A DNA stretch of 43,223 bases. It comes from a virus. Each line of letters starts with the position of its first letter. Within the stretch, counting starts at the first letter, position 1. Positions 15,873 through 22,458 of the stretch are shown here, piece after piece. The notes under the pieces were generated by a model, which had not been told where the DNA came from, did not search any database, and was given only the letters and a program-made list of their open reading frames with translations. Location of the stretch: positions 1 to 43,223 of IMG/VR virus record IMGVR_UViG_3300036985_003399, one strand, 5' to 3'. A program made the position numbers and the translations under genes.

Positions 15873-16548
15873 ACCGAAGTTCGGATGCGAGTTCTGCGGA
15901 CGAACTTTCCTTCGGGAGACCACAGAGTTCAAACATATCTGTGAGTATAAACACCGCTGGCAAGAAAAAGACAAGCAAGGTAATCGCATCGGCTTTCAAA
16001 CATGGCTGCAATTCTACACAAAGAATAGCACCAGTAAGAAGAATCGCACCTATCAGGAATTCATAAAGAGCGCATATTATACGGCGTTTGCAAAGTTCGG
16101 CACTCATTGTGTGAACATCAATGCAATCAATGTGTCAAGGTTTGCCGACTGGTTATTGAAAGAACAAATCAAGATTGACCAATGGTGTCACGATTCAATC
16201 TACACTCGGTATCTCATTGAGTATATAAGAATTGAGGATCCATTTGATGCCATTCATCGCAGCGTTGAAACCTGTATTCGGATGACCAAGGAAGAAGGAA
16301 TTCAACCAAATGATCTGCTACGGTTTGGGAACCCGAATAAAATCTGCTATCAGATCACCCTTGGCAAGATTTCGCCTTGGTTGTTGTATCAAAGCGACAG
16401 TGGTACCACCTTTCTCTCGACATTAAATCAAGATCATGTTAGAATAGTTATTGATTATATTAACCCGGAACAATGGGCAATTAAATTTAAGCGCGACCCC
16501 GATGCTGCTAAACAGGTAAAGGAGTTGTTACAACAAGCAGGATACTGA
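15850..16548 (+). CDS. Zinc-finger phage protein, 232 residues
   Basis: The N-terminus holds a zinc-finger pattern (CEFCGRTFLRETTEFKHIC at residues 13-31, with His35 also available). The rest is helical with Trp/Tyr-rich segments such as YQEFIKSAYYTAFAKFG and IKIDQWCHDSIYTRY. Similar uncharacterised proteins occur in T4-like phages near replication genes (memory). It may bind nucleic acid. Overlaps the previous gene by 23 bases. Its stop overlaps the first gene of the LRWS array (TGATG). Confidence 0.65.
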   Translation: MTETAETKPKFGCEFCGRTFLRETTEFKHICEYKHRWQEKDKQGNRIGFQTWLQFYTKNSTSKKNRTYQEFIKSAYYTAFAKFGTHCVNINAINVSRFADWLLKEQIKIDQWCHDSIYTRYLIEYIRIEDPFDAIHRSVETCIRMTKEEGIQPNDLLRFGNPNKICYQITLGKISPWLLYQSDSGTTFLSTLNQDHVRIVIDYINPEQWAIKFKRDPDAAKQVKELLQQAGY

Positions 16549-16778
16549 TGAACGCCAGAGAACGCAGACAAATTGAGAGACGGTTCAGCGAGAAAGTCGC
16601 CCTACGGTATACACATGTAGGCCCTGCCTCCGACGAATTTGACGACGAAGTAAGGGCTTGGTGCAACAAGACTATCGGACGAACGAATTGGATGCGTGAC
16701 AGCGGACACTGGTATAGTCGTTTGTACTTCTTCACCAAGCCCGAGCATTCCGTGTGGTTCAAGTTGAGGTGGTTATGA
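16548..16778 (+). CDS. LRWS-array gene 1
   Basis: 76 residues, first member of the array. It has the shared pattern WCNKTIG...LYFFTKPEHSVWFKLRWL. The 3' end reads TTGAGGTGGTTATGA, which is the C-terminus, ribosome site and overlapping start for gene 2. No catalytic motif; function unknown. Confidence 0.7.
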   Translation: MNARERRQIERRFSEKVALRYTHVGPASDEFDDEVRAWCNKTIGRTNWMRDSGHWYSRLYFFTKPEHSVWFKLRWL

Positions 16779-16972
16779 AACCATTTGGCAGAAAATATCC
16801 ATGGAGAACACCTCAGTATGTAAAGGGGTCTGATTGGTATGTCAACGTATGGAGAGAGATGAGTAGCTGGTGTACACAGGCATTTGGCCATGGTGAATGG
16901 GAGTTCTCTGATAACAGATTCATCTTCAAAACACAGGCTCATTTGGCGTTTTTTATACTGAGGTGGTCATGA
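16775..16972 (+). CDS. LRWS-array gene 2
   Basis: 65 residues from the ATG inside the junction repeat. Shared core WCTQAFGHGEWEF...FIFKTQAHLAFFILRWS. A GTG further upstream would start inside gene 1 and is not used here. Function unknown. Confidence 0.7.
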   Translation: MKPFGRKYPWRTPQYVKGSDWYVNVWREMSSWCTQAFGHGEWEFSDNRFIFKTQAHLAFFILRWS

Positions 16973-17241
16973 AAGTTGTCGTGGATCAGATCCGGTCAGC
17001 ATGGAGAGCGGCTAAGGAAGACTTCGCCCTTGATTGGATGGGTCAAAGTCCCATATGGAGGGACGGCGGGACTGATTTTGATGTTCTGGAATGGAGGAAG
17101 GGATTCTTCCTTTCTTTTTGCGCGAGGTACGGGATGGTCCCGATCTTTGAGAATGAACATTTGGCATCTACTCCGTCAATCAAATATGTTGAGGTCAACG
17201 ATGAACGATTGTTCGCGTGGTTTCTACTGAGGTGGTCATGA
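16969..17241 (+). CDS. LRWS-array gene 3
   Basis: 90 residues. Its own N-terminal half (IRSAWRAAKEDFALDWMG) is unlike the other members; the end AWFLLRWS is shared. ATGA overlap with gene 2. Confidence 0.68.
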   Translation: MKVVVDQIRSAWRAAKEDFALDWMGQSPIWRDGGTDFDVLEWRKGFFLSFCARYGMVPIFENEHLASTPSIKYVEVNDERLFAWFLLRWS

Positions 17242-17516
17242 ATGATCACAGGTACTTACATGTCAACACGGGCGTACACCCGAACCCCTGCAAGGAGATA
17301 TACATGAGAGACTATAATCCGCCGAAGTTTATGAAAATGTCTGAGGCAGATGTGGACGGAGCCATGTGGTATACCCTGTTCATTGAGCCTGAGGTCATGT
17401 TGTGGTTGAAGTCACTGAACTCCACACAATGGACCTATGTTCCTGGTGGAAGCTGGAGACTTCACGTTGACGTCCACGAACAACTGTATTTCATGTTAGT
17501 ATTGAGGTGGTCATAA
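17238..17516 (+). CDS. LRWS-array gene 4
   Basis: 92 residues, divergent N-terminus, shared end (YFMLVLRWS). The junction with gene 5 differs: Ser codon TCA is followed by TAATG, so the ribosome-site-to-ATG distance is 12 instead of 9. Confidence 0.65.
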   Translation: MNDHRYLHVNTGVHPNPCKEIYMRDYNPPKFMKMSEADVDGAMWYTLFIEPEVMLWLKSLNSTQWTYVPGGSWRLHVDVHEQLYFMLVLRWS

Positions 17517-17776
17517 TGGAATTGAAAGTCAAAGAAGAAAATTCCAATCATGAATACTTTGTTGTCGGGGTTGACGAAAGTAAATATGATTGGACACATG
17601 GTATAGGGCCAGCCAAAACAACGGAGCCATGGCACCTTGTCGATGATTGGTGTGAGCAAACATTTGGTCCGCATGGTCTATGGGGAGGTCAACCTAGTCC
17701 ATGGAAACGTATGGGACCAAACTATTTCTTTCAGTTTGAAAAAGACCGTGCATGGTTTGTATTGAGGTGGTCATGA
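17516..17776 (+). CDS. LRWS-array gene 5
   Basis: 86 residues with the full family pattern: VDDWCEQTFG, a Trp/Gly-rich loop, then YFFQFEKDRAWFVLRWS. One of the best examples of the shared domain. Confidence 0.72.
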   Translation: MELKVKEENSNHEYFVVGVDESKYDWTHGIGPAKTTEPWHLVDDWCEQTFGPHGLWGGQPSPWKRMGPNYFFQFEKDRAWFVLRWS

Positions 17777-18006
17777 ACATTATGCTGTCCAGTCATGGTC
17801 GGACTCTGGAACTATTTCCGTATTTCTATCATTCCACTCCCTTCATCAACGACGATGATGATAAGATTTTTACATGGTGCTTGAAGCAATTCGGTGAAAT
17901 ATCAATAATTGGTAACTCCGACACAGGCATCTGGTGTACTACGTTTCGCGGATTCTACTTCAAAGATGAGCAAGATTACATGCTGTGTATATTGAGGTGG
18001 TCATGA
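17773..18006 (+). CDS. LRWS-array gene 6
   Basis: 77 residues. Pattern FTWCLKQFG...GFYFKDEQDYMLCILRWS. Starts in the junction repeat of gene 5. Confidence 0.7.
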   Translation: MNIMLSSHGRTLELFPYFYHSTPFINDDDDKIFTWCLKQFGEISIIGNSDTGIWCTTFRGFYFKDEQDYMLCILRWS

Positions 18007-18212
18007 AAGGTTTCGCATACAAAGTAGAAACGACCCGACTTGATTACGCCGCGACTAAGTGGTGTAATGAAAACTTCGGACCAAGATGGAGTGCATTAGA
18101 TAACCATGACGGAATCTGGATGTGTTTCTGGGCAGGCCACATCACCGGCGGATACAACTGGCATTTCAAACATGAGAAAGATGCAATGATGTTTATATTG
18201 AGGTGGAAATAA
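18003..18212 (+). CDS. LRWS-array gene 7
   Basis: 69 residues. Pattern TKWCNENFGPRW...WHFKHEKDAMMFILRWK. The end is LRWK with a TAA stop directly abutting the next ATG (no overlap), a variant junction. Confidence 0.7.
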   Translation: MKGFAYKVETTRLDYAATKWCNENFGPRWSALDNHDGIWMCFWAGHITGGYNWHFKHEKDAMMFILRWK

Positions 18213-18518
18213 ATGCGAACACTACAGGCAAATTGGACCTGCGAGACATTTAGTGGTGACACTGCATACGACCAAGAACTGATTGATTCAATGTCCAAGT
18301 TGATACAGGAAGACATTGATTGGGGAATATTATCTACTATTCTGATCAGTTCAGGTTGGACTGCGGTTGATGCGGTGATAACCACTCGGTCAAATGATCC
18401 TGAAATCGTTGACAAATGGTTCGCTGAAAATATCAAAGGAAGCCACCGTAGTTATAACGGGCACTGGTTTTTTGAAAACGCTGCTGATGCGGCATGGTTT
18501 ATATTGAGGTGGAAATGA
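18213..18518 (+). CDS. LRWS-array gene 8
   Basis: 101 residues with a longer, divergent N-terminal region. The end WFFENAADAAWFILRWK is nearly the same as that of gene 9, at DNA level too, implying recent duplication or gene conversion of the 3' module. Confidence 0.68.
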   Translation: MRTLQANWTCETFSGDTAYDQELIDSMSKLIQEDIDWGILSTILISSGWTAVDAVITTRSNDPEIVDKWFAENIKGSHRSYNGHWFFENAADAAWFILRWK

Positions 18519-18775
18519 AGTTCTGGAACAAACACCCTGAGATAAGAAGGCGACACTGGACTATGGTGAAACTACCTCGGGATACCGATGCAGATAAGAT
18601 GTACCCGGCTGGGCACACGCCGTTTGCCGGATGGTATCAACGAGGGCCGTTTGATAAAATGAAACGAGAGTTACAACATACTCCGGGTAAAGGAAAGTTC
18701 TATATGATGATACTGAACAAAGAGATTTGGTTTGAAAACGCGGCTGATGCCACATGGTTTTTATTGAGGTTATGA
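18515..18775 (+). CDS. LRWS-array gene 9
   Basis: 86 residues, basic N-terminus (FWNKHPEIRRRHW). The end WFENAADATWFLLRL lacks the terminal Trp-Ser because the junction reads GAGGTTATGATGA: the stop falls one codon earlier. Confidence 0.66.
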   Translation: MKFWNKHPEIRRRHWTMVKLPRDTDADKMYPAGHTPFAGWYQRGPFDKMKRELQHTPGKGKFYMMILNKEIWFENAADATWFLLRL

Positions 18776-19053
18776 TGAATCCAGACACAATTAGTGGTTT
18801 TGCCCGTAAATATCGGATCAGCGGCATTGAGGTGAGGCGTAACACCAGAACCTTGGATCTGGGTTACGGCGGGCTGACGCGAGAGTATGTGTCCGGGCCC
18901 TCAGAGATTGATCTGACCATTGAAAGAGAGGGGCTGATGACTCTGATAAAACTTGACAAAAAAGCCGAGGAAGAGTATAATATCAGAATGAATAACTCGG
19001 CTGTTGCTGATGCGTATGAGAAATATCAGATGCTATTGGCACTATGTAAATAA
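18775..19053 (+). CDS. LRWS-array insert gene 10, no LRWS tail
   Basis: 92 residues. ATG 18775 is preferred over 18772 because it keeps the 9-base distance from GAGG. Ends LLALCK, so it lacks the family tail, and the gene downstream has no strong ribosome site. A consensus promoter (18953-18981) lies inside the coding sequence. Possibly an unrelated cassette insert. Confidence 0.6.
   Translation: MNPDTISGFARKYRISGIEVRRNTRTLDLGYGGLTREYVSGPSEIDLTIEREGLMTLIKLDKKAEEEYNIRMNNSAVADAYEKYQMLLALCK
18953..18981 (+). promoter_or_regulatory. Internal sigma70-type promoter in the array
   Basis: TTGACA (18953-18958), 17-base spacer, TATAAT (18976-18981), all inside array gene 10. It would transcribe the distal half of the array (genes 11-18) separately. 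Confidence 0.65.
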
Positions 19054-19475
19054 TGGTTATGGGTTACCTGCCACCTCCTCCGCCGTTTCCTGGCTTCTGG
19101 CGCCCGAATCAACCACATCCATGGCCTAATACAAAACTACAATGGGACGCACAAATGGCAATGTTCGAAATAAACAAACACGCCGGCAATCTTAAAGAAT
19201 GGCTATTCTGGAAATACGGGCGAGGCCCGACTATCACGGTGGCGTGGCCCTGCGGGCCAGTAGAGGTTCAACTTGGCCAATGCGCCGCCGTGCTGAAAGA
19301 ATCAGCAGACCCGAATGATCACTACCGCCCATGGTTAGAAAAGAATGTCGGGCGACAGAACCGAGATTGGGCCTGGCGGTGCTGCGATAATAACTGTGCA
19401 GAGAATAAATTGACAATCAAGTTCCGCAGAAGTAAAGCAAAGTTGGCAACGATGGCGGTGATGTTATGGGGCTGA
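19053..19475 (+). CDS. Array insert gene 11, Pro-rich, no LRWS tail
   Basis: 140 residues (ATG 19053, or ATG 19059 seven bases on). Pro-rich start (YLPPPPPFPGFW), then a Trp/Cys-rich body (RDWAWRCCDNNCAEN). Ends AVMLWG, only loosely like the array tail. Weak ribosome site. Function unknown. Confidence 0.55.
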   Translation: MVMGYLPPPPPFPGFWRPNQPHPWPNTKLQWDAQMAMFEINKHAGNLKEWLFWKYGRGPTITVAWPCGPVEVQLGQCAAVLKESADPNDHYRPWLEKNVGRQNRDWAWRCCDNNCAENKLTIKFRRSKAKLATMAVMLWG

Positions 19476-19702
19476 TGACTTACGAATGTGTCAATGACCC
19501 GGGTGTCATTGATTTTTATTGTGTTGATTTAGATACGCCGCAGTATACCGCCTGGACTATTGATGAACAAAACGCCCTATGGGCAATCAGAAATGATGCG
19601 CTGAAACAATTCAATGCTGAATATGTAGGATATCGATTGTTCTTCCGGACAAAAGAGCAGCAACAAAAGTTCCTAACCTGGTATGAATTGAGGTGGTCAT
19701 GA
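19475..19702 (+). CDS. LRWS-array gene 12
   Basis: 75 residues from ATG 19475 (TGATG overlap); an in-frame ATG at 19466 would add three residues. Pattern LKQFNAEYVGYRLFFRTKEQ then YELRWS restores the family tail after two non-members. Confidence 0.65.
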   Translation: MTYECVNDPGVIDFYCVDLDTPQYTAWTIDEQNALWAIRNDALKQFNAEYVGYRLFFRTKEQQQKFLTWYELRWS

Positions 19703-20109
19703 TTACTAAACACGATCCGGCATTGGTAAAATCTATAATCGCATCTTCGCAAAAGGTGCTGCTGCCGATGATTCGTCATGTATGGCCGAATACTATCGCT
19801 CAACAGATCATTGGCTGTCAGCCAATGACCGGACCGGTGGGTGAGATATTCACCATAAGTGCAGGGTACAGGCCGAAATCTAAGTACAAATTCTCCAGGG
19901 CGAAATGGTACGAGGCTGACAGGGCCATAGATCATTCTTCGCCGTGGCTGTTCATGAGATATAACAGAGAACAATTCAGTTGGTGTGTGGCACAATTCGG
20001 CCCGGCGCCTGATTATCCAGATGCCTGGAGTCGCTGGTATATGATCAATGATCGTTTCCGCTTCCGTGACGAAAGAGATTACATTCTGTTTACTCTGAGG
20101 TGGTCATGA
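19699..20109 (+). CDS. LRWS-array gene 13, largest member
   Basis: 136 residues. A unique 80-residue N-terminal extension precedes the shared domain FSWCVAQFG...RFRFRDERDYILFTLRWS. Confidence 0.7.
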   Translation: MITKHDPALVKSIIASSQKVLLPMIRHVWPNTIAQQIIGCQPMTGPVGEIFTISAGYRPKSKYKFSRAKWYEADRAIDHSSPWLFMRYNREQFSWCVAQFGPAPDYPDAWSRWYMINDRFRFRDERDYILFTLRWS

Positions 20110-20318
20110 CCCAAGATGAAACTGCTGTCTTGACTCAAGATGAAACTGATGTGTTTTACGCGATTGTCAATGCCTGGCATGAATTTGCTGGCAACGCTGC
20201 CTTGTTCAGAACATGGATAAAAGATGAATATGGGTTTATCTGGACGCCTCTCCCCAATTTTACATATGAAGTATTTGACGAGAAAAAGTTTATGTGGTTC
20301 AAGCTGAGGTGGTCATGA
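20106..20318 (+). CDS. LRWS-array gene 14
   Basis: 70 residues. N-terminus has an imperfect peptide repeat (TQDETAVL, TQDETDVF). End KKFMWFKLRWS. Confidence 0.66.
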   Translation: MTQDETAVLTQDETDVFYAIVNAWHEFAGNAALFRTWIKDEYGFIWTPLPNFTYEVFDEKKFMWFKLRWS

Positions 20319-20476
20319 AGTATCATGCCATAATTCCAATTGGCAAGGGTATTGGCGCAATGGGATGGTGCGAAGAAAATTTCGGCCAGCGCGGTGTCAA
20401 TTGGGACTGGAGAATTCCGTATTTCTATTTCAGACATAAGAAAGATTATGCCTGGTTTGTATTGAGGTGGTCATGA
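20315..20476 (+). CDS. LRWS-array gene 15, minimal member
   Basis: 53 residues, essentially only the shared domain: MGWCEENFGQRGVNW then YFYFRHKKDYAWFVLRWS. Defines the minimal cassette (162 bases). Confidence 0.7.
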   Translation: MKYHAIIPIGKGIGAMGWCEENFGQRGVNWDWRIPYFYFRHKKDYAWFVLRWS

Positions 20477-20697
20477 CCGTACATCAGACAACCATTGGTC
20501 GAGGACAATATCATCAACAACAAGAGATGGTGGATTGGTGCCGCGAACATATCGGACTGGGTAAATGGATAGAATGGGATCGTAACGTTTGGAAAGAGCA
20601 TGATTTAGCCTGGACTGTTGATGCCAGTTTTGGATACACCACTTTCTATTTCAAAGAGCAGGAACATTTAGCATGGTTCCTATTGAGGTGGGCATGA
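20473..20697 (+). CDS. LRWS-array gene 16
   Basis: 74 residues. VDWCREHIGLGKW, then FYFKEQEHLAWFLLRWA. The Ala end reflects a junction reading GAGGTGGGCATGA. Confidence 0.7.
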   Translation: MTVHQTTIGRGQYHQQQEMVDWCREHIGLGKWIEWDRNVWKEHDLAWTVDASFGYTTFYFKEQEHLAWFLLRWA

Positions 20698-20906
20698 TTA
20701 AGCGTCAATACAAAAGAGCGTACGGATACGATCCTCGTTGTTATTTTAATAACTTCATTGACGCCCACAATGGCGAGGATATCGTAGAAGAGGCGTTGAA
20801 ACCATACAAAGCAACTATAGGGAAGAGTAAGCGGAAAGATTATCTGATTAACATTAAGTGGCATGATCCGAAATTATATCTGATGTTTGTATTGAGGTGG
20901 TCATGA
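20694..20906 (+). CDS. LRWS-array gene 17
   Basis: 70 residues, Lys/Tyr-rich and divergent, with the shared end LYLMFVLRWS. Confidence 0.66.
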   Translation: MIKRQYKRAYGYDPRCYFNNFIDAHNGEDIVEEALKPYKATIGKSKRKDYLINIKWHDPKLYLMFVLRWS

Positions 20907-21091
20907 AAAAGTATTACTATTATAATACCAAAGTCAAAGGTCATGATGATCCGGTTACAATTGTAAAATGGCTCCGTAGAAACTTAGGGCAAAGAGGTGA
21001 AGGGTGGGACTTTACTTCTCACTCAGGAAATGTTATAATAGACATATGGGAGATTAGGCTTCAAGTAATGTATGAAATGTGGAAAGAATGA
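20903..21091 (+). CDS. LRWS-array gene 18, last member, degenerate tail
   Basis: 62 residues. Keeps the first half of the domain (VKWLRRNLGQRGEGW), but the end is YEMWKE, with no GAGGTGG. Being last, it would not need to provide the junction signal in the same form. ATGA overlap with the next gene is kept, with GGAAAG as ribosome site. Confidence 0.65.
   Translation: MKKYYYYNTKVKGHDDPVTIVKWLRRNLGQRGEGWDFTSHSGNVIIDIWEIRLQVMYEMWKE
21011..21039 (+). promoter_or_regulatory. Possible sigma70-type promoter at end of array
   Basis: TTTACT, 17-base spacer, TATAAT (21034-21039), inside array gene 18. The -35 is imperfect. Would serve the zinc-ribbon gene and exonuclease. Confidence 0.45.
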
Positions 21092-21312
21092 AAACTGAAA
21101 AGCACACCAAACTAAACGCATGGCGTACTCTAAAGGATTTGGAGCCGGTTCAATCTTGGCAATGCAGATTGGGCTGGCATCAATGGACAAATTGGGAATT
21201 ATTTGAAGAAGAATATGAGCGCGGCAGGGTATCAACGGCACAATGCTATTGTGCCAGATGCGGCATGCCCAGACGAGAAGCCCCACTAACACGTAAAAAG
21301 AAAGTAATATAA
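21088..21312 (+). CDS. Small putative zinc-binding protein, 74 residues
   Basis: Pattern WQCRLGWHQW ... AQCYCARCGMPR: Cys/His pairs arranged as in small phage zinc-ribbon proteins. ATGA-coupled to the array; the stop overlaps the next ATG (TAATG). Function unknown. Confidence 0.62.
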   Translation: MKTEKHTKLNAWRTLKDLEPVQSWQCRLGWHQWTNWELFEEEYERGRVSTAQCYCARCGMPRREAPLTRKKKVI

Positions 21313-21854
21313 TGGCCCACCTTATGATAGATTGTGAAACAATCGGAATAAAATCAACAGCAGTAATACTGACAATTGGAGCGGTGAAGTTTGACCCCAA
21401 GGGGACAGGAATCATTGACCGTCTGGAATTGCGACCGACAATGGAAGACCAAGAAGCCCTTGGACGAACCGTTGATGAGGGCACCCTTCAATGGTGGTCT
21501 ACACAGAGCGAATCAGCACAAGAGGAAGCCTTCTCTGATCGTGATCGTATTCCGTTCAAAGAAGCCATGGAGAAACTATACAAGTTCTGCTGGAACCAGA
21601 ACAATGTCTGGAGTCATGGTGCCTCATTTGATGTGGTGCTCATGGAAACATGCTGGCAATCGCTTGGTATGAATGAGCCGTGGAAGTTCAGCACAGTACG
21701 GGATACCCGCACTCTGTTTGATATCACCGGTGTGTCACTCAGAGACGGCGGATATGTCACCACTCACAAAGCAGTGGAAGATGCAGCCCGTCAAGCATTC
21801 ATTGTGCAAAAGGCATACCAGAAGTTGATTGCTGCTGGTGTTGTTGCTCCATGA
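21312..21854 (+). CDS. dexA: DexA-like 3'-5' exonuclease (DEDD family)
   Basis: 180 residues with the three DEDD exonuclease motifs. Exo I is MIDCETIG (Asp7, Glu9), Exo II is WSHGASFDVVLME (about 97-109), and Exo III is THKAVEDAARQA (about 155-166). T4 DexA is a non-essential 3'-5' DNA exonuclease of 227 residues; this protein is shorter. An RNase-type (Rv2179c-like) activity is an alternative. ATGA overlap with the DnaE-like gene may mean the two act together as polymerase-like and proofreading-like parts, which is inference. Confidence 0.78.
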   Translation: MAHLMIDCETIGIKSTAVILTIGAVKFDPKGTGIIDRLELRPTMEDQEALGRTVDEGTLQWWSTQSESAQEEAFSDRDRIPFKEAMEKLYKFCWNQNNVWSHGASFDVVLMETCWQSLGMNEPWKFSTVRDTRTLFDITGVSLRDGGYVTTHKAVEDAARQAFIVQKAYQKLIAAGVVAP

Positions 21855-22432
21855 AATTCAGAGGCGATGTTGATATTGATTTTGGTTCCAGGGAATTGAT
21901 TCTTGAGCATATCAAGCACACGCCTGCGTCAATGCGAGAAGTTTCTCCGATACGAAAACATTCCTCAGGAGTTCATATCACTGACGTTCCATACGATCCA
22001 GTAAATGACATGGCCTCAATTGATTATGCCAAAGCAGAAGCCCGTGGCTATTTCAAATTGGATCTGTTGAATGTTCATGTATATTCACAGGTACGCGATG
22101 AGGCACATTTGAAGTATCTGATGAGGGAACCCAATTGGGACATGCTTCTACATAAGGAAACAGTGGAGCAACTGATTCACCTCGGTAATCACTTCTACAG
22201 CATACAACGAATGCCTGATCCAATCAATAGTATTCCACGACTGGCAATGTTCCTGGCAATTATTCGTCCGGCAAAGAAACACCTCATTGGTCAATCTTGG
22301 TCAGATGTTTCTAAGCAAGTGTGGGAGAAGGATATGGATGGGGGATATGGGTTTAAAAAGTCGCATAGCCTCGCCTATTCAATGTTGGTCGTAGTACATA
22401 TGAATTTATTAGCGGGGCATAAAGGCGTGTGA
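21851..22432 (+). CDS. Miniature DnaE-like (C-family polymerase-derived) protein
   Basis: 193 residues. Motifs of bacterial DNA polymerase III alpha appear in order but tightly compressed. DVDIDF (6-11) matches the PDxDxDF catalytic aspartates. KHSSGVHIT (36-44) matches the KHxAGVxI motif. YFKLDLLN (67-74) matches the KFDFLGL catalytic Asp. LAMFLAIIRP (131-140) matches ALYRPGP, and FKKSHSLAYSMLVVVHMNLL (168-187) matches FNKSHAxAYxxxxxxTxxLK. Full DnaE is about 1,100 residues, so most of the palm insert, fingers and accessory domains are missing. Coupled by ATGA to a DEDD exonuclease. Polymerase activity is doubtful; an endonuclease, scaffold or other derived role is possible. Confidence 0.6.
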   Translation: MKFRGDVDIDFGSRELILEHIKHTPASMREVSPIRKHSSGVHITDVPYDPVNDMASIDYAKAEARGYFKLDLLNVHVYSQVRDEAHLKYLMREPNWDMLLHKETVEQLIHLGNHFYSIQRMPDPINSIPRLAMFLAIIRPAKKHLIGQSWSDVSKQVWEKDMDGGYGFKKSHSLAYSMLVVVHMNLLAGHKGV

Positions 22433-22445
22433 TTTTTTAAATAGG

Positions 22446-22453
22446 TATAAATA
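22446..22453 (+). promoter_or_regulatory. T4-type late promoter TATAAATA, start codon at +1
   Basis: Exact TATAAATA followed by 5 bases and the HNH gene's ATG. No ribosome site is present. Confidence 0.7.
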
Positions 22454-22458
22454 GTATT

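Larger units (their letters stand above)
16764..20906 (+). repeat. Fifteen-copy intergenic junction repeat (consensus TTGAGGTGGTCATGA)
   Basis: GAGGT-type copies start at 16766, 16960, 17229, 17504, 17764, 17994, 18200, 18506, 18766, 19690, 20097, 20306, 20464, 20685 and 20894. Fourteen read GAGGTGG and the one at 18766 reads GAGGTTA. In 13 of the 15 the distance from the first G to the next ATG is exactly 9 bases; exceptions are 17504 (12) and 18200 (13). Each copy encodes the last residues of one protein (Leu-Arg-Trp-Ser in most), acts as a Shine-Dalgarno sequence, and supplies the stop/start overlap. Conservation often extends 10-12 bases upstream (TGGTTT.TA, encoding Trp-Phe-x). Confidence 0.9.

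Noticed and set aside
17313-17318. TATAAT within array gene 4
   Set aside because: The bases 17 upstream (GCAAGG) do not resemble a -35.
16764-20906. The regularly repeated short sequence as a CRISPR array or integron attC series
   Set aside because: Repeat units are separated by 160-780 bases of open reading frame, the repeat has no dyad symmetry, and no cas or integrase gene is present.
20898-20926. TGGTCA-17-TATAAT using the junction repeat as a -35
   Set aside because: Only four of six -35 bases match and the next gene would not gain a sensible start; not repeated at other junctions.
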